Assembly: GCF_000817815.1 (NCBI RefSeq)
Contig: NZ_JPRD01000033.1
Coordinates: forward strand, 1 to 34,830
Direction: 5' to 3'
Source: Vibrio owensii CAIM 1854 = LMG 25443
Lineage (GTDB): Bacteria > Pseudomonadota > Gammaproteobacteria > Enterobacterales > Vibrionaceae
Length of the DNA stretch: 34,830 nucleotides
Part shown: piece after piece, positions 23,985-32,787 of the stretch
Numbering within the stretch: the stretch's first letter is position 1
Layout: the number at the start of each line of letters is the position of its first letter
The notes under the pieces: generated by a model
The model's input: only the letters and a program-made list of their open reading frames with translations
Told to the model about the DNA's origin: nothing
Databases searched by the model: none
Translations under genes and position numbers: made by a program

Positions 23985-26084
23985 ATGAAGTTAAGCCTGC
24001 CATTTGCAGATAAATTACCCAAAATTCCACAGCGCTCCATGCCCGCCATTGGTGCGCCTGTTATGGTATTGGCCACCCTTGCAATGGTGGTGCTACCTAT
24101 ACCTGCATTCCTGCTGGATTTATTCTTCACCTTTAACATCGCCTTAGCCATGGTGGTGTTGTTAGTGACCGTTTACACACGTCGTCCACTCGACTTTGCT
24201 GCGTTCCCAACCGTTCTGCTTATCGCGACGTTATTACGTTTGGCGTTGAACGTTGCTTCAACCCGTGTGGTACTTCTATACGGTCACGAAGGGGGCAATG
24301 CAGCTGGTAACGTAATCGAAGCTTTCGGTAACGTTGTTATCGGTGGTAACTACGCCGTCGGTCTGGTGGTCTTCCTTATCTTGATGATCATTAACTTCAT
24401 GGTTGTAACCAAAGGTGCGGGTCGTATTTCTGAGGTAAGTGCTCGCTTCACCTTGGATGCCTTGCCGGGTAAACAGATGGCGATCGACGCGGACTTGAAC
24501 GCTGGTTTGATTGACCAGGACCAAGCGCGTTTACGCCGTTTTGAAGTGACTAAAGAAGCCGACTTCTACGGTTCAATGGACGGTGCGTCTAAATTCGTAA
24601 AAGGTGATGCGATTGCGGGTATTTTGATCCTGTTTATCAACATCATCGGTGGTCTATCGATTGGTATGGCGCAATACGGTTTGGGCTTCTCTGAAGCTAT
24701 GCAAATCTACACCTTGCTGACCATCGGTGACGGCTTGGTGGCACAAATTCCATCGCTATTATTGTCTATCGCGGCTGCGATGATGGTAACGCGTCAAAAT
24801 ACTGATGAAGACATGGGCGAGCAGCTGATTTTCCAGATGTTCGACAACCCGAAAGCCCTGATGATCACCGCCGCGATTCTTGGTGTGATGGGTATCGTGC
24901 CGGGTATGCCTCATTTCTCATTCTTATCATTAGCGGTTATTGCTGGTGGTGCTGCTTACTGGCTCGATAAGAAGCAAAAACAAAAAGCCAAAGAACCCGC
25001 CTTACCCGCCAAAGCGGAAGATGGCAGTGAACCGATTTCTCAGCGTGAGTTGTCGTGGGATGACGTACAACCCGTCGACATCATCGGTCTAGAAGTAGGC
25101 TATCGCTTGATTCCATTGGTGGACCGTGACCAAGGGGGTGAACTGTTGGAGCGCGTGAAAGGGGTGCGTAAAAAGCTATCTCAAGACTTCGGTTTCCTTA
25201 TTCCTGCGGTTCATATCCGTGACAACCTAGAACTGACGCCAAACAGCTACCGCATCACCTTGATGGGTGTTGCTGTTGGTGAGGCCGAGATTCGTCCAGA
25301 CCAAGAGCTGGCGATAAACCCAGGTCAGGTTTACGGCATGATTGAAGGCGAACCAACCATGGACCCTGCATTCGGTCTAGAAGCGGTTTGGATTCGTGAA
25401 GAGCAGCGTGAACACGCCCAAGCATTAGGCTATACCGTAGTGGACTCATCCACGGTACTGGCGACACATTTGAGCCAATTGCTGACTAACAACGCGTCAC
25501 AACTGATTGGTCATGAAGAAGTACAGAACCTATTGGAAATGCTTGGTCGAAGCGCGCCTAAATTGGTGGAGAACTTTGTTCCTGATCAGTTGCAACTTGG
25601 TGTGGTCGTGAAAGTACTACAGAACCTGCTTAACGAAGCTATCCCAATTCGCGATATTCGAACCATCGTGCAAACCTTGGCGGAGTACTCGAGTAAGAGT
25701 CAAGAACCTGACATTTTGACTGCCGCAGTTCGTATCAGTTTGAAACGTCTAATTGTTCAGGAAATCAATGGTATAGAGCCTGAACTACCAGTGATAACAC
25801 TTATTCCTGAGCTGGAACAAATCTTGCATCAAACCATGCAGGCCTCAGGCGGCGAATCCGCTGGTATTGAACCGGGATTAGCTGAGCGACTTCAGTCCTT
25901 TCTGAGCCAAGCGACACAAGAGCAAGAACTGAAAGGCGAGCCTGCGGTTCTGCTGACATCTGGCGTATTGCGTTCCACATTAGCGAAGTTCGTTAAGAAC
26001 ACAATACCGAACCTCCGCGTACTGTCTTACCAAGAAATACCGGACGAAAAGCAGATCAGAATTGTGCAAGCCGTGGGCAACTAA
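23985..26084 (+). CDS. flhA: Flagellar export gate protein FlhA
   Basis: Largest export-gate subunit, a nonameric proton-coupled pump and chaperone docking platform; 699 residues. Eight transmembrane helices occupy about residues 20-330. The FHIPEP-family loop is visible around 150-200 (AGRISEVSARFTLDALPGKQ, IDADLNAGLI). The cytoplasmic domain (about 350-699) ends with LRVLSYQEIP. The ATG lacks a strong ribosome site, so expression may be limited at translation. First gene of the flhA-flhF-flhG-fliA group. Confidence 0.97.
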   Translation: MKLSLPFADKLPKIPQRSMPAIGAPVMVLATLAMVVLPIPAFLLDLFFTFNIALAMVVLLVTVYTRRPLDFAAFPTVLLIATLLRLALNVASTRVVLLYGHEGGNAAGNVIEAFGNVVIGGNYAVGLVVFLILMIINFMVVTKGAGRISEVSARFTLDALPGKQMAIDADLNAGLIDQDQARLRRFEVTKEADFYGSMDGASKFVKGDAIAGILILFINIIGGLSIGMAQYGLGFSEAMQIYTLLTIGDGLVAQIPSLLLSIAAAMMVTRQNTDEDMGEQLIFQMFDNPKALMITAAILGVMGIVPGMPHFSFLSLAVIAGGAAYWLDKKQKQKAKEPALPAKAEDGSEPISQRELSWDDVQPVDIIGLEVGYRLIPLVDRDQGGELLERVKGVRKKLSQDFGFLIPAVHIRDNLELTPNSYRITLMGVAVGEAEIRPDQELAINPGQVYGMIEGEPTMDPAFGLEAVWIREEQREHAQALGYTVVDSSTVLATHLSQLLTNNASQLIGHEEVQNLLEMLGRSAPKLVENFVPDQLQLGVVVKVLQNLLNEAIPIRDIRTIVQTLAEYSSKSQEPDILTAAVRISLKRLIVQEINGIEPELPVITLIPELEQILHQTMQASGGESAGIEPGLAERLQSFLSQATQEQELKGEPAVLLTSGVLRSTLAKFVKNTIPNLRVLSYQEIPDEKQIRIVQAVGN

Positions 26085-26112
26085 GCCTGCGCATCATTAA
26101 TGGATTTATAGT

Positions 26113-27624
26113 TTGAAAATTAAACGATTTTTTGCCAAAGACATGCGAACAGCGCTGCTCCAAGTGAAAGAAGAGCTTGGTGCAGAAGCGGTGATCATGT
26201 CGAACAAGAAAGTGGCAGGCGGTGTAGAGATCGTAGCGGCAATCGACGGCGAGTCCAATGCAGATCCGACTTCGCAAGCGCACTCTCTTCCTAACCGTGG
26301 CGCAGCTCAACCAAATCGTTATAGCGAACAACGTCAATTGCCGTCATCTGCAGCAGAGCGTTATCAAGATCGCCGTTTGGATGAAGACAGAATTAGCCTA
26401 AACGCGAACAATGAAAAATCAGGCTCAATGACGCAACGTTTCGCGAATATGCTCAAGCAATACAGCAATGGTGCTGCTGAGTCAGATGACCATGTGGCAG
26501 AGAACGAAGATTCTTTGTCGGCATTACTACTGCGCCAAAACAAGCATCGTGAAAGCTATAACCAAGAAAAGCCAGTGCCGTATCAACCCGATTCGCCACT
26601 GGCGAAGTTGATTGCACAAGATAACCGATTTGAGCGCCCATTACCCAAGTTGGATCCAACACGCTATGACCGTCGTCGCCCATCGGATGAGCGAGAAGAC
26701 TCTAGTAGTGAATTAGAGAACATGCGCGAAGATATGACATCAATTCGTCGTTTGCTGGAGCACCAAGTTTCAGGTCTGATGTGGCAAGAGGTTGAACGCC
26801 GTGAACCATTGCGCGCGATGCTGATTAAGCGTCTAGAGCGAATGGGCGTTTCACCGGAGTTGGCAGATCAAATGGCTTGTTACATTCCAGAAGACACTAA
26901 GCCGACGCGAGCGTGGAAGGCACTGCTTTCTCTCGTGGCGGATCAAATTAGCATTCCAAAACAAGACATTTTGAAGCGTGGTGGTGTGGTTGCACTACTT
27001 GGGCCGACAGGTGTTGGTAAAACCACGACGGTTGCAAAGCTTGCAGCGCGTGCGGCAATGGAGTTTGGTGCCGACAATGTCGCCCTTGTGACAACAGATA
27101 CATATCGCATAGGTGCACATGAGCAGCTCTCAATTTACGGAAGAATTATGGGTTGTCCTGTAAGAGTTGCTAAAGATTCTAACGAGTTAGCCGATGTTAT
27201 ATATCAGCTAAGAAACAGAAGACTGATTTTGGTCGATACGGCAGGGATGGGGCAGCGAGACGTAAGACTCTCTGAGCAGCTCGATACCCTGATGCAAGAG
27301 AGCGGAGAAGTGATTCACAGCTACCTTGTTTTGCCAGCTACCGCACAACGTCGTGTTCTACAAGAAACACTGGATCATTTCCGACGCATTCCGCTGTCGG
27401 GCTGTATTTTGACTAAGCTTGATGAATCATTAAGTCTTGGCGAATTCATCAGCGTGGTGATTCAGAACGCGATGCCAGTGGCTTATATTGCCAATGGCCA
27501 GCGCGTACCAGAAGACATTGTGATAGCACAACCAAAATACATGATTGCGAAAGCAAATGAACTGTTAGAGAAGTCGACAGAGAACGAACCTCACTTTTGG
27601 AACAGTGACAGCGAAGGACTCTAG
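26113..27624 (+). CDS. flhF: Polar flagellum placement GTPase FlhF
   Basis: SRP-type GTPase that recruits the MS ring to the cell pole and sets flagellar position. TTG start, 503 residues. N-terminal variable B region (1-210); helical N domain (about 220-285); G domain from about 290 with G1 GPTGVGKT (297-304), DTAG (375-378) and TKLDE (434-438), the SRP-GTPase pattern. It lies between flhA and flhG, which encodes its antagonist and GTPase partner. The ribosome site before the TTG is weak. Confidence 0.96.
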   Translation: MKIKRFFAKDMRTALLQVKEELGAEAVIMSNKKVAGGVEIVAAIDGESNADPTSQAHSLPNRGAAQPNRYSEQRQLPSSAAERYQDRRLDEDRISLNANNEKSGSMTQRFANMLKQYSNGAAESDDHVAENEDSLSALLLRQNKHRESYNQEKPVPYQPDSPLAKLIAQDNRFERPLPKLDPTRYDRRRPSDEREDSSSELENMREDMTSIRRLLEHQVSGLMWQEVERREPLRAMLIKRLERMGVSPELADQMACYIPEDTKPTRAWKALLSLVADQISIPKQDILKRGGVVALLGPTGVGKTTTVAKLAARAAMEFGADNVALVTTDTYRIGAHEQLSIYGRIMGCPVRVAKDSNELADVIYQLRNRRLILVDTAGMGQRDVRLSEQLDTLMQESGEVIHSYLVLPATAQRRVLQETLDHFRRIPLSGCILTKLDESLSLGEFISVVIQNAMPVAYIANGQRVPEDIVIAQPKYMIAKANELLEKSTENEPHFWNSDSEGL

Positions 27625-27638
27625 GGCGGCGGACTACT

Positions 27639-28526
27639 ATGACTGAGAATATGATACACGATCAAGCAAGCGGCCTCCGTCGCTTAACACAACCATCATT
27701 GACTAAGGTAATTGCTGTTACTGGCGGTAAAGGTGGTGTGGGTAAATCAAACGTAACACTGGGTCTGGCGATCTGTATGGCGCGCCAAGGCAAAAAGGTG
27801 ATGGTTCTCGACGCGGACTTAGGTCTGGCGAATGTGGACGTTATGCTCGGAATCCGTTCAAAACGTAACCTAGGGCATGTCCTTGCGGGTGAATGTGAGC
27901 TAAAAGATGCGATTGTTGAAGGCCCTTATGGTATAAAGATAGTCCCTGCAACTTCTGGCACACAAAGCATGACCGAGCTGTCTCACGCTCAACATGCTGG
28001 ACTCATCCGTGCATTTGGTAGTCTTGAAGAAGAAATGGACGTACTGCTGATTGATACAGCAGCGGGCATTTCTGACATGGTAATTAGCTTTTCACGTGCA
28101 GCTCAAGATGTTGTGGTTGTGGTTTGCGATGAGCCAACTTCAATCACAGATGCCTACGCATTAATCAAGCTGTTGAGTAAAGAACACCAGGTTCAGCGCT
28201 TCAAAGTTGTTGCAAATATGGTCAGAAGCTACCGTGAAGGCAGAGAATTATTCGCAAAGTTGACTCTAGTCACAGAGCGCTTCTTGAATGTCAGCCTCGA
28301 ACTCGTAGCATGTATTCCATTGGATGACAAAGTACGTCAAGCCGTGAAAAGACAGAAGATTGTTGTGGATGCCTTCCCTCGTTCTCCTGCGGCTTTAGCG
28401 ATCAGCTCATTAGCGAACAAAGCACTGACGTGGCCACTGCCTAAGACACCAAGTGGACACCTAGAATTTTTCGTTGAAAGGTTGCTAAATCGTACTGAAT
28501 TGGCAGAGGACCCTTTTGGTGAATAA
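27639..28526 (+). CDS. flhG: Flagellar number regulator FlhG (MinD/ParA-like ATPase)
   Basis: Negative regulator of flagellar number that acts with FlhF and restrains FlrA; 295 residues. An N-terminal DQASGLR (8-14) matches the DQAxxLR activator motif described for stimulation of FlhF GTPase activity. The deviant Walker A GKGGVGKS (30-37) is of the MinD type with the signature lysine. VMVLDADLGLANVDVMLG and LLIDTAAGI follow. The amphipathic C-terminus is of the MinD type. It starts 14 bases after flhF and its last 8 bases overlap fliA. Confidence 0.96.
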   Translation: MTENMIHDQASGLRRLTQPSLTKVIAVTGGKGGVGKSNVTLGLAICMARQGKKVMVLDADLGLANVDVMLGIRSKRNLGHVLAGECELKDAIVEGPYGIKIVPATSGTQSMTELSHAQHAGLIRAFGSLEEEMDVLLIDTAAGISDMVISFSRAAQDVVVVVCDEPTSITDAYALIKLLSKEHQVQRFKVVANMVRSYREGRELFAKLTLVTERFLNVSLELVACIPLDDKVRQAVKRQKIVVDAFPRSPAALAISSLANKALTWPLPKTPSGHLEFFVERLLNRTELAEDPFGE

Positions 28527-29253
28527 AGCGATTACCTATGACCAACATGGCAAATTTAATAGCCAGCAGGCGTTCATTGAACGTTACTCGGTGTTGGTTA
28601 AGCGTATTGCTCATCACCTGTTAGGCCGTTTACCGCCGAGTGTTCAGGTAGAAGATTTAATTCAGGCCGGCATGATCGGCCTTATCGAAGCTCAGCAGAA
28701 TTATGATGGTTCTAAAGGTGCGAGCTTTGAAACTTATGCAGGTATCCGAATTCGCGGTGCAATGTTGGATGACATTCGCAAAGGCGACTGGGTACCTCGT
28801 TCTGTTCATAAGAACAACCGCGAAATTAACCAAGCGATCGCAGAGCTGGAAGGTGTACTAAATCGTGACCCATCGGATTCAGAAGTAGCAGCACATCTCG
28901 GCATGACACTAGACCAATATCATAGTGCGCTTACCGACATAAACTGTTCAAAACTGGTGGGAATTGAAGATTTAGGCGTCTCTGATGATGTGATTTCACC
29001 GGCTGATGAAACCGATGACAGCAACCCATTTAAGGGTGTTGCTGATGAATCGTTCAAAAAAGCACTGGTTGAATCAATAAAACAGCTTCCAGAGCGTGAA
29101 GCGCTAGTACTTTCGCTTTATTATGACGAAGAACTCAATTTGAAAGAGATTGGCGATGTGTTGGGCGTAAGCGAATCTCGCGTAAGTCAAATACTGAGTC
29201 AATCGATGCAACGTTTACGCACCAAGCTCAGTGCGTGGACACAAAATGACTAA
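28519..29253 (+). CDS. fliA: RNA polymerase sigma-28 factor FliA
   Basis: Flagellar late-gene sigma factor; 244 residues. GTG at 28519 is preferred over TTG at 28516 because GAGGA (28506-28510) is eight bases from it. Region 2 (about 15-90) has VEDLIQAGMIGLIEAQQNYD and FETYAGIRIRGAMLDDIR. Region 3 is about 100-160. Region 4 (about 185-240) has LNLKEIGDVLGVSESRVSQIL. It overlaps flhG, so it is likely on the flhA transcript. A matching sigma-28 promoter is present before the second flagellin at 1230-1256. I did not find an flgM gene here; it would normally lie in the other flagellar locus. Confidence 0.96.
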   Translation: MNKAITYDQHGKFNSQQAFIERYSVLVKRIAHHLLGRLPPSVQVEDLIQAGMIGLIEAQQNYDGSKGASFETYAGIRIRGAMLDDIRKGDWVPRSVHKNNREINQAIAELEGVLNRDPSDSEVAAHLGMTLDQYHSALTDINCSKLVGIEDLGVSDDVISPADETDDSNPFKGVADESFKKALVESIKQLPEREALVLSLYYDEELNLKEIGDVLGVSESRVSQILSQSMQRLRTKLSAWTQND

Positions 29254-29286
29254 ACACACTGATTTTACGATTCAGTGGAGGCAATT

Positions 29287-29667
29287 TTGAATAAAAACAT
29301 GAAGATCCTTATTGTTGATGATTTCTCAACAATGCGCCGTATTGTTAAAAACCTACTTCGTGACTTGGGTTTTAATAACACTCAAGAAGCGGACGATGGT
29401 TTAACTGCATTACCTATGCTGAAAAAAGGTGACTTCGACTTTGTTGTAACTGACTGGAACATGCCCGGTATGCAAGGCATCGACCTGCTTAAACACATCC
29501 GTGCGGATGCAGAACTTAAGCACCTACCTGTTCTAATGATCACAGCTGAAGCAAAGCGTGAGCAGATCATCGAAGCAGCTCAAGCAGGCGTTAACGGTTA
29601 CATCGTTAAGCCGTTTACTGCTGCAACACTAAAAGAAAAATTAGATAAAATTTTCGAACGTTTATAA
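29287..29667 (+). CDS. cheY: Chemotaxis response regulator CheY
   Basis: Single-domain receiver that carries the signal from CheA to FliM; 126 residues from TTG 29287, which has GGAGG (29277-29281) five bases upstream. The GTG at 29275 overlaps that ribosome site and the ATG at 29299 is too far, so TTG is preferred. Active-site residues: acidic pair Asp11-Asp12, phosphoacceptor Asp56 (VVTDWNMPG), Thr86 and Lys108 (VKPF). It follows fliA after 33 bases. A hairpin at 29690-29723 lies between it and cheZ. Confidence 0.96.
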   Translation: MNKNMKILIVDDFSTMRRIVKNLLRDLGFNNTQEADDGLTALPMLKKGDFDFVVTDWNMPGMQGIDLLKHIRADAELKHLPVLMITAEAKREQIIEAAQAGVNGYIVKPFTAATLKEKLDKIFERL

Positions 29668-29689
29668 CTCTCTCTTTCTCTTTGTTAAT

Positions 29690-29723
29690 CGAGTCATCAC
29701 TCCTAATACTAAGGGGTGGCTCG
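29690..29723 (+). other. Weak hairpin between cheY and cheZ
   Basis: Arms CGAGTCATC (29690-29698) and GGTGGCTCG (29715-29723) pair over nine positions with two G-U and a 16-base loop. Only three T follow, so it is a possible attenuator or processing site rather than a full terminator. No sigma-28 or sigma-54 element was seen in the 112-base gap. Confidence 0.4.
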
Positions 29724-29779
29724 TTTGACGCTAAAAAAGCGAAAAGAAAGAACTAAACGTAAAAAAGGGTCTATTCAGG

Positions 29780-30520
29780 ATGATCTCACTAGAGCAGGCG
29801 AAGTCGCTCGTTCAGATGCTAGAAAACGGGGAACAGGACCAAGCTAATGCGCTTGTTGCCTCGATATATGAAAGCGATGGGAATCCGATGCTAAAAGAAA
29901 TCGGAACATTAACCCGCGACCTTCATGATTCACTTAAGCACTTCAACATCGATCAACGCATGACAGAAATTGCCAGGGCGGAAATCCCTGATGCAAGAGA
30001 CCGTCTGCAATATGTGATTGATAAAACTGAGTTAGCAGCAAATAAAACGATGGATGCGGTTGAGTGCTGCTTGCCTATCGCCGATAACCTGCATGAGTGC
30101 CTTCAACAAGTTCGCCCTCAATGGAACGAACTCATGCACGGACGCATTGAATTAAGCGATTTTAAAGCGCTTTGCCATCGTATCGACGAGCTGTTGGTTC
30201 AAGTCGAAGGTGATAGCACTGAATTGCGCGGTCAGCTGACCGAAATTCTTATGGCACAAGACTTCCAAGACTTAACGGGTCAAATCATTCGCCGCGTGAT
30301 CACGCTTGTCAATGAAGTGGAAGATCGCCTGGTTGAGATCTTGACCGTCTTTTCTGGCAATAAACCAGAAGAACAGACTCAAGTTTTGCCAGAACCGTCA
30401 GATAAAAAGATAAAACAATCAAGCGAAGCAGAAGGCCCAATTCTTAATCCTGAGCAAAGGGAAGATGCGGTCTCGTCGCAGGACGAAGTCGACGACTTGT
30501 TGTCCAGTCTTGGATTTTAA
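29780..30520 (+). CDS. cheZ: CheY-P phosphatase CheZ
   Basis: Dephosphorylates CheY-P to reset the signal; 246 residues, mostly helical. The catalytic segment QDFQDLTGQ is at 160-168 and holds the active-site glutamine. The C-terminal amphipathic CheY-binding helix is at 234-246 (DEVDDLLSSLGF), after an acidic Gln-rich linker. The ATG has AAGGG about ten bases upstream. It is 9 bases from cheA. Confidence 0.95.
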   Translation: MISLEQAKSLVQMLENGEQDQANALVASIYESDGNPMLKEIGTLTRDLHDSLKHFNIDQRMTEIARAEIPDARDRLQYVIDKTELAANKTMDAVECCLPIADNLHECLQQVRPQWNELMHGRIELSDFKALCHRIDELLVQVEGDSTELRGQLTEILMAQDFQDLTGQIIRRVITLVNEVEDRLVEILTVFSGNKPEEQTQVLPEPSDKKIKQSSEAEGPILNPEQREDAVSSQDEVDDLLSSLGF

Positions 30521-30529
30521 AGGTAACGT

Positions 30530-32758
30530 ATGAGCTACGATTTAGACGAAGATATTCTTCAGGACTTTCTCATTGAGGCTGGAGAAATCCTAGAGCTGCT
30601 TTCTGAGCAGCTTGTTGAACTGGAAAACAATCCAGAAGACAAAGATCTCCTAAACGCGATTTTCCGCGGCTTCCACACAGTGAAAGGCGGTGCTGGTTTC
30701 CTATCATTAGCGGAGCTGGTGGATACTTGTCACGGTGCAGAGAACGTGTTCGACGTGTTGCGAAACGGTCAACGTTCAGTGACGCCAAGCCTGATGGACA
30801 CCATGCTGAAAGCGCTTGATACGGTTAACCATCAATTCCAAGCGGTACAAGATCGTGAACCTCTAGACGCGGCAGATCCTGCGTTGCTAGAAGAGCTTCA
30901 CCGTCTATGCAAACCTGAGTCTGAAGACGAAGTGGTCGCTACAGTTGAAGCGCCAGTCGTAACGCCAGAGCCTGTTATTCCTGAGCCTGTCATCGAGCAA
31001 CCAGCTGCGCCAGTTGAGTCTGCTCCTGCATCTTCAAGCGTTGGCTCTGTTGACGAAATCACCCAAGACGAATTTGAAAAGCTATTGGACGAGCTGCACG
31101 GTAAAGGTTCTGCTCCGGGTGCGTCTGCACCGGCGCCAGTAGCTCCAGCTGCACCTGTTCAGGCAAGTGCGCCTGCAGCGGACAGCGGCGACATCACTGA
31201 TGATGAATTTGAACGTCTATTGGATGAGCTACACGGTGTGGGTAAGAGCCCATCAGCATCAGATGTTGCTCCAGTAGAGCCGCCTAAAGCGCCAGAGCCA
31301 GCTGCTCCTGCAATGTCAGCATCCACTGACGGCGATCTGATGACTGACGAAGAGTTTGAAAAGCTGCTCGACGAATTGCATGGTGCGGGTAAAGGTCCAT
31401 CTATCGAAGAATTAGACTTTGCGACCAAACCAGCATCAGAAAATGTGGTACCTGAAGCGCCAAAACCGGCACCTCAGCCAGCTCCAGTAGCGGCTGCGCC
31501 TTCTCCAGCTCCTAAGCCAGAAGCAAAACCGGTTGCGGTAAAAGAAGAAGCAAAAGCACCTGCGGTTAAGAAGCCACAAGCGGAAGCAACGGTACGTGTT
31601 GATACTTCGACGCTAGACACCATCATGAACATGGTTGGTGAGCTTGTATTGGTGCGTAACCGTCTATTAAGCCTTGGTTTGAACAGCAACGACGAAGAAA
31701 TGTCGAAAGCGGTAGCAAACCTAGACGTCGTGACTGCAGACCTTCAAGGTGCAGTGATGAAAACGCGCATGCAGCCAATCAAGAAAGTATTTGGCCGTTT
31801 CCCACGTGTTGTTCGCGACTTGGCGCGTAACCTAAATAAAGATATCGTGCTTGAAATGCGCGGTGAAGAGACCGATCTAGATAAAAACCTAGTAGAGGCG
31901 CTAGCGGATCCATTGATCCACTTGGTGCGTAACTCGGTTGACCACGGCATCGAAATGCCAGACGACCGAGCGAAAGCCGGTAAATCTCGTACTGGTAAAG
32001 TCATCCTGTCGGCATCACAAGAAGGCGATCATATCGAACTGGCTATCGTTGACGATGGCGGCGGTATGGATCCGAACAAACTTCGTGGCATCGCAGTGAA
32101 ACGCGGCATGATGGACGAAGATGCGGCAGCGCGTCTATCAGACAAAGAATGTTTCAACCTGATCTTTGCGCCAGGTTTCTCAAGTAAAGAGAAGATCTCA
32201 GACATCTCTGGTCGTGGTGTAGGTATGGACGTGGTGAAGACTGCGATCAACACGCTAAACGGCTCTATCGATATCGATTCAGAGCTGGGCAAGGGCACTA
32301 AGATCACTATCAAAGTTCCACTGACACTGGCAATTCTTCCAACACTGATGGTCGGCGTTGGCGGTCATCCGTTCGCTCTGCCATTGGCGTCGGTGAACGA
32401 GATTTTCCACTTAGATCTAAGCCGTACTAACGTGGTGGATGGTCAGTTGACGATCATCGTACGTGATAAGTCTATCCCACTGTTCTACTTGCAGAACTGG
32501 TTGGCTTCTAAGTCTCCTCGTGTCCAAGAGCGCACAGGCCACGGCCATGTAGTTATCGTACAGATCGGCAGCCAACGTGTTGGTTTTGTTGTGGATACAT
32601 TGATCGGCCAAGAAGAAGTGGTGATCAAGCCACTAGACAATCTATTGCAAGGCACGCCAGGAATGGCAGGTGCGACGATCACCAGTGATGGCCACATCGC
32701 ATTGATTCTTGATGTGCCAGACCTACTTAAGCAATACGCTGCAGCTTCGCGCATCTAA
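30530..32758 (+). CDS. cheA: Chemotaxis histidine kinase CheA with triple linker repeat
   Basis: Kinase of the polar chemoreceptor array; 742 residues. P1 phosphotransfer domain (1-130) with His49 (FHTVKGGAG). Then a 225-residue linker rich in Pro/Ala/Glu carrying three copies of EFE(K/R)LLDELHG at 181-191, 226-236 and 275-285. I see no recognisable P2 CheY-binding domain there. P3 dimerisation (about 355-420); P4 kinase with HLVRNSVDHG (464-473) and DDGGGMD (508-514); C-terminal P5 CheW-like domain. In Vibrio a CheA region called LID is reported to contact ParP; the linker repeats may correspond to it, but that is inference. The neighbours parC and parP support polar array placement. Confidence 0.96.
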   Translation: MSYDLDEDILQDFLIEAGEILELLSEQLVELENNPEDKDLLNAIFRGFHTVKGGAGFLSLAELVDTCHGAENVFDVLRNGQRSVTPSLMDTMLKALDTVNHQFQAVQDREPLDAADPALLEELHRLCKPESEDEVVATVEAPVVTPEPVIPEPVIEQPAAPVESAPASSSVGSVDEITQDEFEKLLDELHGKGSAPGASAPAPVAPAAPVQASAPAADSGDITDDEFERLLDELHGVGKSPSASDVAPVEPPKAPEPAAPAMSASTDGDLMTDEEFEKLLDELHGAGKGPSIEELDFATKPASENVVPEAPKPAPQPAPVAAAPSPAPKPEAKPVAVKEEAKAPAVKKPQAEATVRVDTSTLDTIMNMVGELVLVRNRLLSLGLNSNDEEMSKAVANLDVVTADLQGAVMKTRMQPIKKVFGRFPRVVRDLARNLNKDIVLEMRGEETDLDKNLVEALADPLIHLVRNSVDHGIEMPDDRAKAGKSRTGKVILSASQEGDHIELAIVDDGGGMDPNKLRGIAVKRGMMDEDAAARLSDKECFNLIFAPGFSSKEKISDISGRGVGMDVVKTAINTLNGSIDIDSELGKGTKITIKVPLTLAILPTLMVGVGGHPFALPLASVNEIFHLDLSRTNVVDGQLTIIVRDKSIPLFYLQNWLASKSPRVQERTGHGHVVIVQIGSQRVGFVVDTLIGQEEVVIKPLDNLLQGTPGMAGATITSDGHIALILDVPDLLKQYAAASRI

Positions 32759-32787
32759 GCGAAGCTGGAGTCGATAAAAGGAATAAG

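Noticed and set aside
29275..29286. GTG start for cheY at 29275
   Set aside because: It overlaps the GGAGG that serves the TTG at 29287; starting there would place the ribosome site inside the gene.
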